A stretch of 64,000 nucleotides of DNA, taken from Diorhabda sublineata. Lineage: Eukaryota; Arthropoda; Insecta; Coleoptera; Chrysomelidae. Position numbers and translations under genes: made by a program. This document shows positions 12,306-24,800 of the stretch, one piece after another (the first letter of the stretch is position 1; every line of letters begins with the position of its first letter). The notes under the pieces were generated by a model. The model did not search any database, was not told the origin of the DNA, and was given only the letters and a program-made list of their open reading frames with translations. The DNA is taken from the NCBI RefSeq assembly GCF_026230105.1, contig NC_079476.1, positions 28,820,559-28,884,558 on the forward strand, read 5' to 3'.

Positions 12306-12512
12306 TTATGATTATATTAAAAAAATATTAATAATTATTTATTTCTTAATAAATTGAACTCTTAGATAAATATTTTCATATGAAATCAATTATCAGTTTT
12401 ATTTTTTAAAAAGTCTTAAATCAATGTCAAATAATTCAATAAATTGAAACTATTTATTAAACGAAAGAAAAGACATTATTTTCTTAATTTTTAAATAGCG
12501 GGATTCTTAACA
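12306..12512 (-). repeat. 5' LTR of the BEL/Pao element
   Basis: Direct repeat of 10471-10671. In element orientation it starts TGTTAAG and is followed within about 10 bases by a TGGCGACC primer-binding-like site. Confidence 0.8.
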
Positions 12513-12519
12513 AAGGGTC

Positions 12520-13390
12520 AAGTTATTTCTCAATAAGAGTTTTGTAAACGATTAAGAATGTGGCAACCGTGGCTTCAGGAACAAACCAGCAACAAGTCGA
12601 TTTGTAGATTCGGTAAATGTCCTCTTAGAGCCTTACACAGATAGGGGACAAACAGACGCTCAAAAAGTGATTTTAACTGTTTCTAACCAACTTTCTCTGG
12701 AAATAATGAAACCTTTTCTTACCATAATTCCACAACGAATCGACTACATACAATAGGTGAAATTATTGGGTAAAAATAGGAATTGTATGATCTAATCTTA
12801 AAAATCCATGTATTTTTTTGTAATGTACAACATTTATTTACCATATTTTAAATTAATTTTATCCTCTCGACGACGACTGCTTGGTCAAGTCATAATTCTT
12901 TGGAAATCCGAAGTATTTAAATTTGTATCTTTGGTATGTCGATTAGTGTTTTTACATGTAGCCACGGCACAATCCGGTATTATGATTTGATATTAAGATA
13001 GTACAATCTTTTAAAACAAAATAACAACAGTTATGTCAACTCTACAATAGTCTTTAATACTATCTCAGCCGACATTTACAAAAAAATATCACTAACATAT
13101 AAAAATCCAGTAAAACGTACAACTCTAACATAATCTTAATAGCCAAGAAAACATTTTGCTTCCAGCGAGACATCATGCGCGGGGCATGTCAAATTTAGGC
13201 CGACAATTCGGCATACCGGTGTTTGTGTATTGTGAATTTGAGAGACAAATCCCAACAATTATTTGAAGGACGTGTGTAATTTTATTTATTCGTTGAATGA
13301 TAGATGAACGGGGGAACCTTTAAAAGTTAAGAAAAACAAGTCCACTCAAAGTGAACGGAGTAGATAACATATTCGATAGATACATCCCAC
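12520..13390. other. No gene recognised
   Basis: AT-rich single-copy-looking DNA. A 60-codon open frame at 12808-12990 has no recognisable features. Confidence 0.4.
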
Positions 13391-13397
13391 GCATACG

Positions 13398-13480
13398 CAT
13401 TATTTGGTAAGCCTACCGGGCTTTGAATTTTGGTAAACACGAACAATCGAGCAATTTCCCATTAATTTACCTATGAAATG
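13398..13480 (+). repeat. Dispersed direct repeat, copy 1
   Basis: About 83 bp matching 16527-16609 with substitutions. Shared blocks include gggctttgaatt versus caggctttgaattc, aatcgagcaatttc versus aatcgagtaatttc, and acctatgaaatgt. Nature unknown. Confidence 0.6.
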
Positions 13481-13489
13481 TTATAAAAT

Positions 13490-15390
13490 GAGAAGAAGCA
13501 TTGGTGTACTTGGGTCTAATATGGCCACCTTAAGGTTTAACTCTTATTTTTTTTAATTTACGAGGGCTGTAAATATGCCCATAAGTGTGACCATTTTTAC
13601 AGTACAAATAATTCAGATACAAAATAATACCGGCACTAAATGAAAGAATAAAGAAATTTCTAGGGATCTTCATATTGAAAAAATATTCTAAATCACATAT
13701 AGAAAATTACAAATATGTAATAGCGTGAATTGTATCTGAAGTGTTCAAATATCGTAAGTGATAATTATTCAAAAACCTTTCAATGTCACAAAATAATCTG
13801 TAACTACTGTTTGATTGAGGTTTTGTGTGTTTCGTTTACGCCTCAGGAACCCTTTCAGCCAATGGCGACCGATTATTACTCTTCTGGATTATATGTTTGA
13901 ATTATTTTGATCGCAGAATTTCTTGACGCATATACGCGTTAATGGGTATCCTAAGTTGCATAAGCGTATAATACGAGATACCAAATTTCTTTCGTGTTCA
14001 ATATTTAGTAAAGGCTTTCTACCCAATTTAGTTTCATTCATCTTCCGTCCAATTTCCCCGAATCCACTTGCACTTATATCGTCCCATGACCTAAAGCAAA
14101 AAGAAATATTGCTTAAATATCACTTAGGACATTTAATTATAGACAAGTAAAAAAATATCCTTAGAAAGTTTGAAGTGAGGGTAAAAATCAAAACTATTTT
14201 TAAAACCCAAAAGGATAAAACTTGTTTTTCAAGACAATAAATAATTTTCAATTTTTCATACTGAAAATACGGCCAAACGACTATATTTACGGTCAATCTA
14301 CATTTCGTTTTGATTACGATATTCACAAATCAAATTGAACTTTTGACATTTTTGAAACTGAACATCAAGTAAAATTGCTCTACACCACAATAACTTTCAT
14401 AAATTGAATAGATCTCTGAAAACTGTGAAAATACAAAAACCATTGTGTTTTATAACGCTTTCCGGAGACAGGTGCGTGGAAGGGAAGTGGCGTATACCGT
14501 TCGGATACAAGCCTTGAAACGTAAACAGCAAATTATAATACGAAGACTCGACAAAATAGCGTTAGTGTAGCAAGTGGAAATGATATGACTTTAGCAGTTA
14601 TATATTTTATATACAATTTTGGAATGAATTTGTATACCTACTAATAGTTTCTTTGAAATAGTTATGACTTTCAAAAAAGAATTTAATACTCTAATAGTTT
14701 CTGGCGCTCTTTTTAAAATTCTCCCACTTGCTACTATAGAGCCACCTTAATTTGCTTCCTTTCAACAGACACTTTTCGATACACCGAGATGGCTCTCATT
14801 ATCTCTACAATCCATACCTCGAAGCTAACAATAGTTTAAAAGAGGCTTTGCCTTTGCCTGCTACAGCAATAATGGGAATTTGCCATATTAATCGGCTAGC
14901 CATATTAGACCCAGGTACCTTATTAATTATGGCACGATTACTAAAAAAGGTGACAGAAATTGGAATCCTGCTAAGTCTCTGACCATCAATAGTGTGATTT
15001 CTATTAATATCCCAAAAAAATTGTGTGTGACAGCTCCGACGCACGACTCCTTAAGTTCGATAGTCTAACCAGACGCAAAAAGAGTTTATTTAACTTAAAA
15101 AAGATTGATACTGTATAAAAGGGTAAATTTGTTAATTAATGAAAATAATATACATAGATAAATATATATTTATTCAATTTATTCATTTCATATACATTTA
15201 TTATAACTAATCGACGAAATATTTTACATTAAACTTTTTACAATAGTCAATAATCTCGAAAATTCATATTGGGTTGATTATCTAATTTTGTGTTGTTTTC
15301 AAATATATATTTATATGAACTACATCGATAATTATTAAAATATTTAATAAATACAAATTGCACATGCTCATACGTATAATACATGAATTA
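13490..15390. other. No gene recognised
   Basis: Short overlapping open frames on both strands at 14752-15044 lie in a stretch that is somewhat less AT-rich. Neither translation has a recognisable motif. The ends of this stretch could not be tied to a known repeat. Confidence 0.4.
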
Positions 15391-15398
15391 TAACGTAC

Positions 15399-15457
15399 CT
15401 TGCAACCACGTGTTTGTTAGATGTTCCGGCAATATAATCTACACCTCTTTCTGCCAT
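15399..15457 (-). CDS. Candidate lone first coding exon
   Basis: Minus strand: ATG followed by 18 further codons and two bases (MAERGVDYIAGTSNKHVVA, then AG), then a good donor, gtacgt (15393-15398). Upstream, an alternating AT run containing TATATATA lies at about 15540-15548, in the range of a core promoter for a start near 15510. No downstream exon was found to the left, so the gene cannot be named and the exon may be chance. It could belong to a gene with very long introns, possibly enclosing the P450. Confidence 0.35.
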
Positions 15458-16526
15458 AGTTATTTGAAAATACTTTCAGTTCACTTTAGCGGAACACAAT
15501 GATAAAAATTAAAACTTCACAGTAACAATATTAATTATTGATATATATAATAAAAACAGCAATATAAGTATGTCGACACTGACAAGTTAGAAAGTTTATC
15601 GCCATTCATCGATAGATTTTACTCCTCACATTTTTCTCATACTGGGCCCCTTATATATGCAAATCGATACTTAAGGAGTAAACTCCAATAAAATACAGAG
15701 TGAGTTTTATATATGGAACGCCTCAATTATCTGGGAAACGGCTTGTACAATTTTTATAAATTTTTGTAAAAAAGGGTCTTGTGATACGGCCGATATTATT
15801 TTGATAAGCTTTTCGAAATTCTTAAGAAATACTTATTATTTCTCATCTAATGTTCTCTATACCTAAATGTCATAATTTCGGGGTTATAGGTACATTTGAG
15901 TTATCTCCGCCCAAGATAGAATAATATATTTAGATGGCTATGACTGCAACAATAACAAATTTGACGTTTCAATAAATTATTATTGTTGAAGTTTATTGAA
16001 AGTCACTATGGATCGTTTATTTGAAAAATAACGAATCGATATTTTAATGATATTAGGATATGATGATAGACGTAGAAGTCAACAAGAAACCTGTAATAGT
16101 AACCTTTAGAAATATTTATAAAAACAAGACAGATAATATTTCCTTTAGGTGGAGTCCAATCAACTCGTCCTGTAACCTCAATTCACATATTCTTGAAACG
16201 TTTTCTGGAAAACAAACAAATATCTATAATGGGTCTCTTTGACGCCGCTGCATACCTTGGACACCAATATCGGAGGGTAGCATTTGGTTCTGTCCAAAGA
16301 TAAGGCTCGAAAAACATGTGGGATCAGATATAAATATTTATAATTTTATATTTATAGTATATATGCATTATTAATATTGAAAATATATGTCAAATATACT
16401 TACCTTAACTTGAGAAAACCAAAATTCTCTCAATCTAATACTACAAGTATTATTACATAAATTCATGTGATCATAACACAAGTTAAGCATAAATTTGGAA
16501 TACATATAAAAAATTAAAAATCTCGT

Positions 16527-16609
16527 TACGTATTATTCGGTAACTCTGCCAGGCTTTGAATTCAAACTCGAATAATCGAGTAATTTCTTATTAACTTACC
16601 TATGAAATG
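16527..16609 (+). repeat. Dispersed direct repeat, copy 2
   Basis: Partner of 13398-13480. Lies about 200 bases upstream of the first tRNA-like gene. Confidence 0.6.
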
Positions 16610-16816
16610 TAAAGGAGCTTTATTTGATTTCTAATAGTATTCCAAATAAAATATATATACAAATAGAACTTTATACTTTAACAAATTTGAGGAGAGGAGA
16701 AATACGTAGGTACATATTTGCTACTCCTTATCCGACATCTTCTAGCTTCTAGTCGGGAAAGTCTTCGCTTGTAATAAAGACGGTTATTGTAAGATTGTAG
16801 ATTTCATTTTAACATA

Positions 16817-16896
16817 GGCTCGTTAGCTCAGTTGGTTAGAGCACCACACTAATTGTATTAACGTGGAGGTCGTAGGTTCGAACCCTACATGAGCCA
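16817..16896 (+). tRNA. tRNA-Ile(AAT)-like gene with 6 extra bases in the anticodon loop
   Basis: Acceptor GGCTCGT pairs with ATGAGCC (one G-U) followed by discriminator A. The D arm is GCTC...GAGC and contains a good A box (TAGCTCAGTTGG). The T arm GTAGG/CCTAC is perfect with a GTTCGAA B box. Anticodon stem CCACA/CGTGG has one mismatch next to the loop. The loop has 13 bases instead of 7: it reads as CTAAT and AA, the normal Ile(AAT) loop, split by TGTATT. A T-run follows at about 16901, suitable for Pol III termination. It could be a tRNA with a 6-base intron, a pseudogene, or a tRNA-derived repeat founder. It is the best-preserved member together with the copy at 40729. Confidence 0.65.
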
Positions 16897-17993
16897 CAGT
16901 ATTTTTATGTATGATATTATTTACAAATAAAAATTTTTCAACACTACGACAATTATTTATGTATTTCATTTTATTTTACACAAACAAATGAGTAATTTTT
17001 CATTCCACTCTATAACATGCACTGTTGTCTTCAGTAATTATAGTCATATACTTATTTATGAATTGTTTCAAAACCCTTTGTACGTTAAAAACCAGATATA
17101 CGACAAACATATTCAATGTCGTTGATAGCTCAGTATTAATGCTCCGGGGTGCCAAACTACAGGTCCCAGGTTACGAATATCGTCAAGGAAAATTCAGTTT
17201 TTACACATAATAAAATTATTAATACCGATTTTTGATAACAAAACAACATAATATAGCTAGATCAAGAACACATCTGATAGCAGTGATCAATGGATTCATT
17301 AATAACTGTTGCGACTAATGGATATTATTCAGGTCGAGCAAACAAACGAATTATAAAACAGCGTGGTAAAGAGAGAATTTTTAGGATAAAATAAAATTTA
17401 TAACCAAGAACAATAGAACATAATTTTATTCAACAAAAATAAAATATCTACATTTCACAATTAAAATATAAATAAAATAAATAATCGTAAAATGATCTTG
17501 TTATGCAGATTGTGCGTATAATACTATTTACCACAAAAGTAAATGTCTTTAATTATCAAATCTGCGTATTTTACATTAAATAATACTGAAAGTATGATTG
17601 GGACAGTCATATGTAATTAATTTAATTAAAAAATAAACTTAGGAATACAGATACAGATACAAATACATTGTTTGATAATGGAAAACTTACAGAAACATAA
17701 AGTTAAACGTATAATGGTTGATCCCATTTCTCTTGAGCTCAGCGTTCTTGTAAATACTATACAGAATTCTATATTGTTTCTATGTATTTCCTACAATTTT
17801 TTCACATTTACATAATATTGATTCATTTATGGATGGGTTGGTCAACTTATAATTTTAAATCAATTCGCAACGATATTGATGGCTTAAAGCAGAATGCTAG
17901 TTTATATTCTCTGTGCGACATCAAAACTATTCAGTATTTAGAAATAATATTTTTAATACTACATATTTTTTTATTTTAATGTTTCCGGTAATT

Positions 17994-19660
17994 TCAATCA
18001 TATCCACCATGGCTTCCTCCTGCACCATGTCCTCCTCCAAAGCTATTTCCAAATCCTCCTCCACTTGATAAGTGATCTTGAATAATACCTACAAATCCAA
18101 CCCCCCCTCCACTTCCATGTCCACCACTTCCATGTCCTCCACTTCCATGTCCTCCACTTCCTTGTCCTCCATGTCCATAACCACCACCACCACCATTTCC
18201 GTATCCTCCTCCATGTCCACCGTCTAATGAATGATCTTGAATAATTCCAACAAATCCTACTCCTCCTCCACTTCCATGTCCTCCATTTCCATTACCACCG
18301 CCATTTCCATATCCCCCTCCATGTCCACCGCCGCTTTCACTTAAATGACCGTGTATTACACCAACAAATGATCTGCCTCCACCTCCGCCTCCACCTACAA
18401 TATTGAATTATGTTTTCAGAAATTTTTGTGAAATGATGCATTTTCTGCTATTGCATCATCAAACTTTTGTATACTGGAATGCATTTTTTTTAACCATATT
18501 GCAAAAATTTCTATGTCAACTGTGTAAACTGAATAAAATATATTTCTTCAATTTCTTATTTCTTAGACCTTCTGATATGTTAATGCTTTTAAAATTTGGC
18601 ACATTTGGAAACATTAATAAAATATTTTTATATAATTATTTACTCACTATGTCCACCTCCATTTCCACCGCCTCCTCCATATCCACTATGTCCATGACCA
18701 CCACCAAATCCTCCACCCCCTAGAATTTATTATAAAAAATTATAAGAGAGAGATATTTATGAAATTTATTATACTTGTAGGATAAACAATAAAGAATTCT
18801 ACAAGTTCATGTATACTTGGCAATCCGGTAATATATCAAAGTGAAGCCAGCGACCACATGAGCTAAGATAAAAAAAAACAGCTGGTTATCTCAAAGAATT
18901 CGCCCCATTATTTTCATAGAATAGAATTTAGTTATTTGGTTTGTACTATTGTGGCGGTTTTACGGGTTGTATTCAAGTTATGTTATCATTGTACGAACAA
19001 TGTATGACTTTTATATAGTGAATTTAGTTTGGACATGATTCAAGGCAAACTGCTTATGACTATAAATATTCAGTTCCCACCAAACATTCCGTCAAATTCA
19101 AAAATTGTTATTGACAACGCATCTCATCATTTATGATATGACTCATTCGCATACTCTATTAAAATTGCCCCCGTAATATTCTGAGTTCAATTCTGTAGAA
19201 ATAGTTCGAAGTACATAGAAAGAAAACCTAGCAAATATAGACGTTCATCCACTTTAAGTGTTGATTGAAAACGTACGTCAAGTTGTATCGGAATTTGACA
19301 ATAATTAACGTAACCCCAATAATAATCAATCTTCACGAATTCAGGTCTTGATTTTTAGAATAAGACGTTGGTAATTTTTTTATATATATATAGTTATCCA
19401 TTAAAAACTGTAAATTATTTCATATCTTTACGACCAAAACGAGTTGAGAGAAAAAACCTTTTTTTGTTCAAATTTGCAAAATAATTTTTCAATAGCTTTG
19501 ATAAACCAAAATTCCAATGAGAAAATTCCATTCCAGACGCCGCTGAAGTACTAAACTATAACAACTACATCTGAAAACAACGTTAAACAGATACAGGTGA
19601 CGTCGCGTCGCCTATCGCCTGAAAGTATAAGGTGACTTAAAACTACGAGCAACTAATACG

Positions 19661-19704
<44 letters not shown>

Positions 19705-21770
19705 CGTTGGTTACAGTTTGGCAGGATAAGGAGGATTTTTGTAGAGAGGGGGGTTTGTTGGAGTAGGCCCTGATATAGGAATAGCTCTTTTGCAAGGCTG
19801 GGCTTGTAGTGGTTGCATTGGTTTGTGTCTGTCTAACTGTTTCTGAAGGGAGATTTTAGCCAGAAGAAAACGAAAACGAAGCTTGTAAACAAAAACGACT
19901 CATCTCGGTTATTTTTTTATTTCATTTTTGAGGGATTTTGATAATTTTTGTTTGGTTTTTTGAAAATGTTGTGTTTTTTTTATTTGTTTGCTGCTGTTGC
20001 ATTATTCCCTATCGTCGGCCATTTGGCTGAAAAACCGGTTCACCAGGCTACAGGGAAACCGCAGAAAACCTGCAACACTAACAATCGACGAACTATTTAG
20101 AGTGGGTGTTTAGAAAATTTTTGGATTTAGTATTGATAAAGTGTATGTTTTGGACGAAAGTGATTAGTGCGGTGTCGTCCGCATAGAATTGGACCTTTAC
20201 TATGTGGTCAAAGGGACTGAAGTGATATACGTATAGATAATATATAGGAGTGGGGTCAGAATGGAGCCTTGCGGAACGCCAGTAAGGGGGGAGAAAGGTT
20301 CGGATAGGCAATGACCAACTTTGACTCTGATGGAGCGGTTGGTGAGATATGAATATATCAATGTAATTGTAGGAGGCTGTAGTCGGATAGTCAGAAGATT
20401 CCTAACAAGTTTGGCATGCCAGACCTGATCGAAAGCCTTCTGAACATCCATGAAAATAGTGGAGGCGTACTGATGTTGGTTCATTGCTTTAGTCAAGATA
20501 GTTTGAATATTGGTGACGGTATTGTGCGTGGAATGTTCTTGCCTGAATCCGAATTGGGCCTTTGGAATAATATTAAGCTCGGTACAAAAGTCCCAGATTC
20601 TATCTTTAATCAAAGACTTTACCCAAGACGCTGAAATAGGGAGGTAAGATTCAGGTTTGGTAGGATCTTTACCGGGTATAGAAATGTGAACTGTGTTGGC
20701 GGATTTCCAACATTGAGGAAAGTAAGAAAATGCCAAGCAGGCGTCAAATAGGCCGCAGAGCTTAGGAAGAGCTGTCTCAGGCAAGTTTTGCATTGCCGTT
20801 TTCAGCTGGAGTAAAGACAGTTTGCAGGCTGTTTTTGAAGACTGTATCGGGTGAGAAGAATTTTTGTCCCTGCACTTGAATGTGTGACTTCACATGCTTT
20901 CTTTGGCCAGAAGGCCTGTAGAATTGTTGCCGAAAGGCACGACCTCGTCTATAATAAAACTCGTCAGTGGCGGCCTTCCACTTTCTTTGCTTTTCAGCAT
21001 TGATTTCCAGCCTGACTTGGGTGTTGAGACGGTTCCATTGAACTAATACGGTAGTTAATACTAGGGGCTATGATGTCCAGCCAATCACAGAACAGCATTG
21101 ACATAATATCATAATATAGTGGATGCGTAGTTGGAGTGGGTGCCTACCAACAACTTATACATAAGTGTTTTCGTTTTATTCACGTACAGAGTTATTTTGA
21201 CACCTGAAATGCGTGTCGAAAAGTGTTTTTATCAAATTACTAAAATGTATGGATATAAATATTTTCTAATCAATATTATTTATATTTCTATACAATTTAT
21301 ATGAAAGAAAAGAGTTTGTTGAGTTACAGTTGTACTTATTTTAGGTTTCCTCTACCTTTTGATGCTCAGTTAATGACCAGGGCCAGTTTTATTAGTAACA
21401 TAACAGAAATTTCAAAAGTACATCCAAAACATTTTTTCTTTTTTTTTGAGTCACAGAAACTACACTTCTGCCTTAGCTTTCAACTTCTTATTCTGTCCTT
21501 GAAATACCAGACCTTCCAGTAGGATCATCTAAAGGTAAAAATTGACCATTGTAAGGAAATATTTTTTCTTTCCTCAATTTTTTACTTTCTTTACTTCTTA
21601 GACCTTTTTATACATTTTCTTGAAGGATCGTTTTAGATCTGAAGACATTAGGCCTAGCAGTCTGCAGAATCTGTTGCGCACAGGACGGAACTTCTACATA
21701 TTTTCTTAAAGTGTGAGACATCACGGAACTCCAGAGATATATGGCAGTACAGCCATGCCACATTCTGACG

Positions 21771-21860
<90 letters not shown>

Positions 21861-24800
21861 GTACGTGCGTGTATTTATCTATATATTTGTTTTTTTTTCG
21901 ATTGCAATGAAAAACTTTCCATTGTCTTATTTTTTTATTCACTTCTGAAGTCCTGTTCTCTTCATGATTAAAATGGAATGGAGGCATCATATTTAAGACC
22001 AACTGTCATCCAGTGGTTTTAGAAACAATTTCGTGATCGTTTTGGTTGATGCAACTCCATTATATTGTTTGAAGGAACAACTGAACGAAAGATTTGTATT
22101 TTAAATACGCCGTTAAAAACAGAGAGAAAAATGTCGTTTCCATGTACGTTTAGTACTGATACTGAAGCAAGAGATGGCTCTGAAACGGAAACAGTTGGCT
22201 ATCTTAAAGATATGCTCGAATGTTTTCTGATATTCTGATAATTAGTTGATTTTTGGGGAATGATGAGAAAAAGGGGTATGTCAACAAGTTATATTCCAGT
22301 ATACATGACAAAGGATTATTTCAAATGTTATTTCAAGAATTGAGATACGAAACAGAAAAGTTCTTCAAGTCCTTCAGGATGAGACTATTCGCATTTGAAT
22401 GCATACTAGAGGGATGGAACAAAGTATCAAAAGTCCACAAATTTACATAAATGTATTGACAAAACAAAAATTGATTACAGCTACAACAACTAAGGTAGGA
22501 AACATACCAAGCCATATGGGGTACAGAGGAATGGAAAATAATGACGAGTAACTTCTACAACAGATGGAATTTAGTGCATGGGATATATAGACGGAATACA
22601 TATTCGCATTACATGCCTTAAACAATAAGAGTCAGTATATTTATAAGGGCTATGATGTTTGTTTTATTTTTTAATAATAGATATTAATAGCAGTGTAATG
22701 TGTTTTTAGTAGCAAAGTGGAAGTAGAAAATGTGTTGCATAACATAATCATCAATAATAAGGTCTTACATCCGTTAATATTGGACGTTGAACTATTATAC
22801 AATACGCCACTTTCATGGATATGTAATCACTATACTATGAGGCTAAACGTTTAGAAATTATTTTGTTAGCTCAGATAAAATTTTAATCCAATAATACCCA
22901 ACGTAATAGTTTGTAACTCCAAAAGTCTTGTTTTCAATGAATAAAAAATGTAATCATTAATTCTGATTGCTACAACAAAATAAACATTTGTACTCACTGG
23001 AAGCGTTAAGTGTAGCAGTTTTGTCCAACTTTCGCCGAAGAATATATCTGTTATAACTTTTTTACCTCTATATTCGAAAAAAAGCTATATTCTTTTTTAT
23101 TTTTATCCAATCAAACAACTTTAAATTCAATGATGGAAACACCCTGAACAGACGAAGGTCACACGAAAATTTGTTCGGTCAAATAATTATGACGATTTCG
23201 TGCTTGTTCTGACGTTGTGTTCGCTACCATTGGATCCAGTCTTATCGGAAAACAGGCATTGTTTGTTAAGACGAATTTATAACAATATGTTCGAAGAACA
23301 AATCTTCTTTGAATTCGTATTCACTATAAGTGAAGATATCTCAGTGCATGCATTATAACCGGAACAATTGGTTTTCCTATTTTTGCATCTATCAAGCGAG
23401 TTCTGGCATCTTTGCCCCAATGACAATTCATAGCACGCATTCACTATAATCTATCTCGTTTTAATTCTTCGGAGTATCATAAAAACAGCGTGAGGTCCGC
23501 GTAGAGAAATTCATTCATTCTTTTGCCATATTTCAGCTAATCCAGTGAATCTCTAGATAGATATATTGAAATAAATAGAGGAACTAAACACTGTGGTAAT
23601 ATCTTCGAATACTTCTATCATATTGTTTACAAATGTACGTACACAAAACTCTAATATTCCAATTACTCAATAATGGAATTCTAATGTTTTTCTCAATTTA
23701 TGAGAGAGAAGAGTCTGAATAACACTGATGAAGAATGAAGAAAATACATTTATTTTGACAAATTATACATAGTTGAATTATGAAAGTCAATGCAAAAAAT
23801 AAGAAAGAGAGAGGCTGCAATATCAGAAGAACGCAAAGGGTAAACTCCTGTACCAATAAGATGTATAATAAACCTGTCATCTGAAATATTCGGAATAATT
23901 TTCTATAGAACTTACCTCCGCCATATCCACCCCCTCCATGACCTCCGCCAACTCCATTTATGATAATTGTTGAGCCTCCTCCTCCACCGTGCCCTCCCCC
24001 AAATCCACTACCAAAGCCGCTATCTCCTCCACCTCCGTATCCACCACTTCCGCCTCCATGGTGATCGTCATGACTTCCACCGTATCCACCATGCCCCTCG
24101 TCTCCTCCATGTCCTCCATCTCCTCCATGGCCTCCTCCGTGCCCTCCTCCGCCATGATCTCCATGTTGTACTTCCACTGGTAAGTGAATTCTGATGTGGA
24201 TGCTAATATTAAAATGAAAATTTATGTTAAATCTTGTAATATTTATAAATTAGTAAAATAAAAAGATTGGACTGATGGTAGTATCAAATAAAGTGACATT
24301 GTAACCATACATAAACAAATTAAAAAAATATTGAGTACACATCATTTAAAAAATAAAATGATTGTTATAACTCATTTTGTAGTTACATTATAACAATTAT
24401 TCCAAATATTAGATTAGCTGTAGTAATAAAATACAAACAAAACAATAGAAAATCATTTTGTTTGAGGAGAAAACAAATCCAAAACTTGGTTTACATTTCT
24501 ATGTTTCTGCTAAAATAATCTACAGTTGTTGATTGATTTGCAGATTATGATTGGACGAAAGAGATGATGATATCACAAATTAGAGAAAAATTGTTCAAAG
24601 GAAATATTTTAAACGTAGCGAAGAAATTTGTACCATTATTTTACAAGAATGTCTCTGAAACATGTGAATGTTGAAAACAAGTTCAACAGAGCAACATGAG
24701 ATTTGTGTATAGCGGCGTTGTCCTGCAAAAACAAAACACCTTTGGATAGCTTTTCCCGTCTATTCTCTTCAATTTTTTCTCATAGAGTGGTAAGTAATAT

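Larger units (their letters stand above)
10471..12512 (-). mobile_element. BEL/Pao LTR retrotransposon, internally deleted
   Basis: A roughly 200-bp direct repeat (10471-10671 and 12306-12512) flanks a pol remnant on the minus strand. In minus orientation the right copy begins TGTTAAGAATCCCGC. It is followed at its far end by TGGCGACC (12292-12299), the usual primer-binding-site start of this class. The internal part is only about 1.6 kb against several kb for an intact element: gag, protease, most of the reverse transcriptase and the integrase core are gone. The LTRs differ by scattered substitutions and small indels, so it is old. Confidence 0.85.

Noticed and set aside
14752..15044. Overlapping open frames on both strands
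   Set aside because: Neither has a known motif, and the overlap itself argues that at most one is real. Left as unexplained.
21713..22002. Ile-Tyr repeat open frames on both strands (also at 44168-44419 and 60519-60800)
   Set aside because: They are translations of TA microsatellites, with no start context or conservation.
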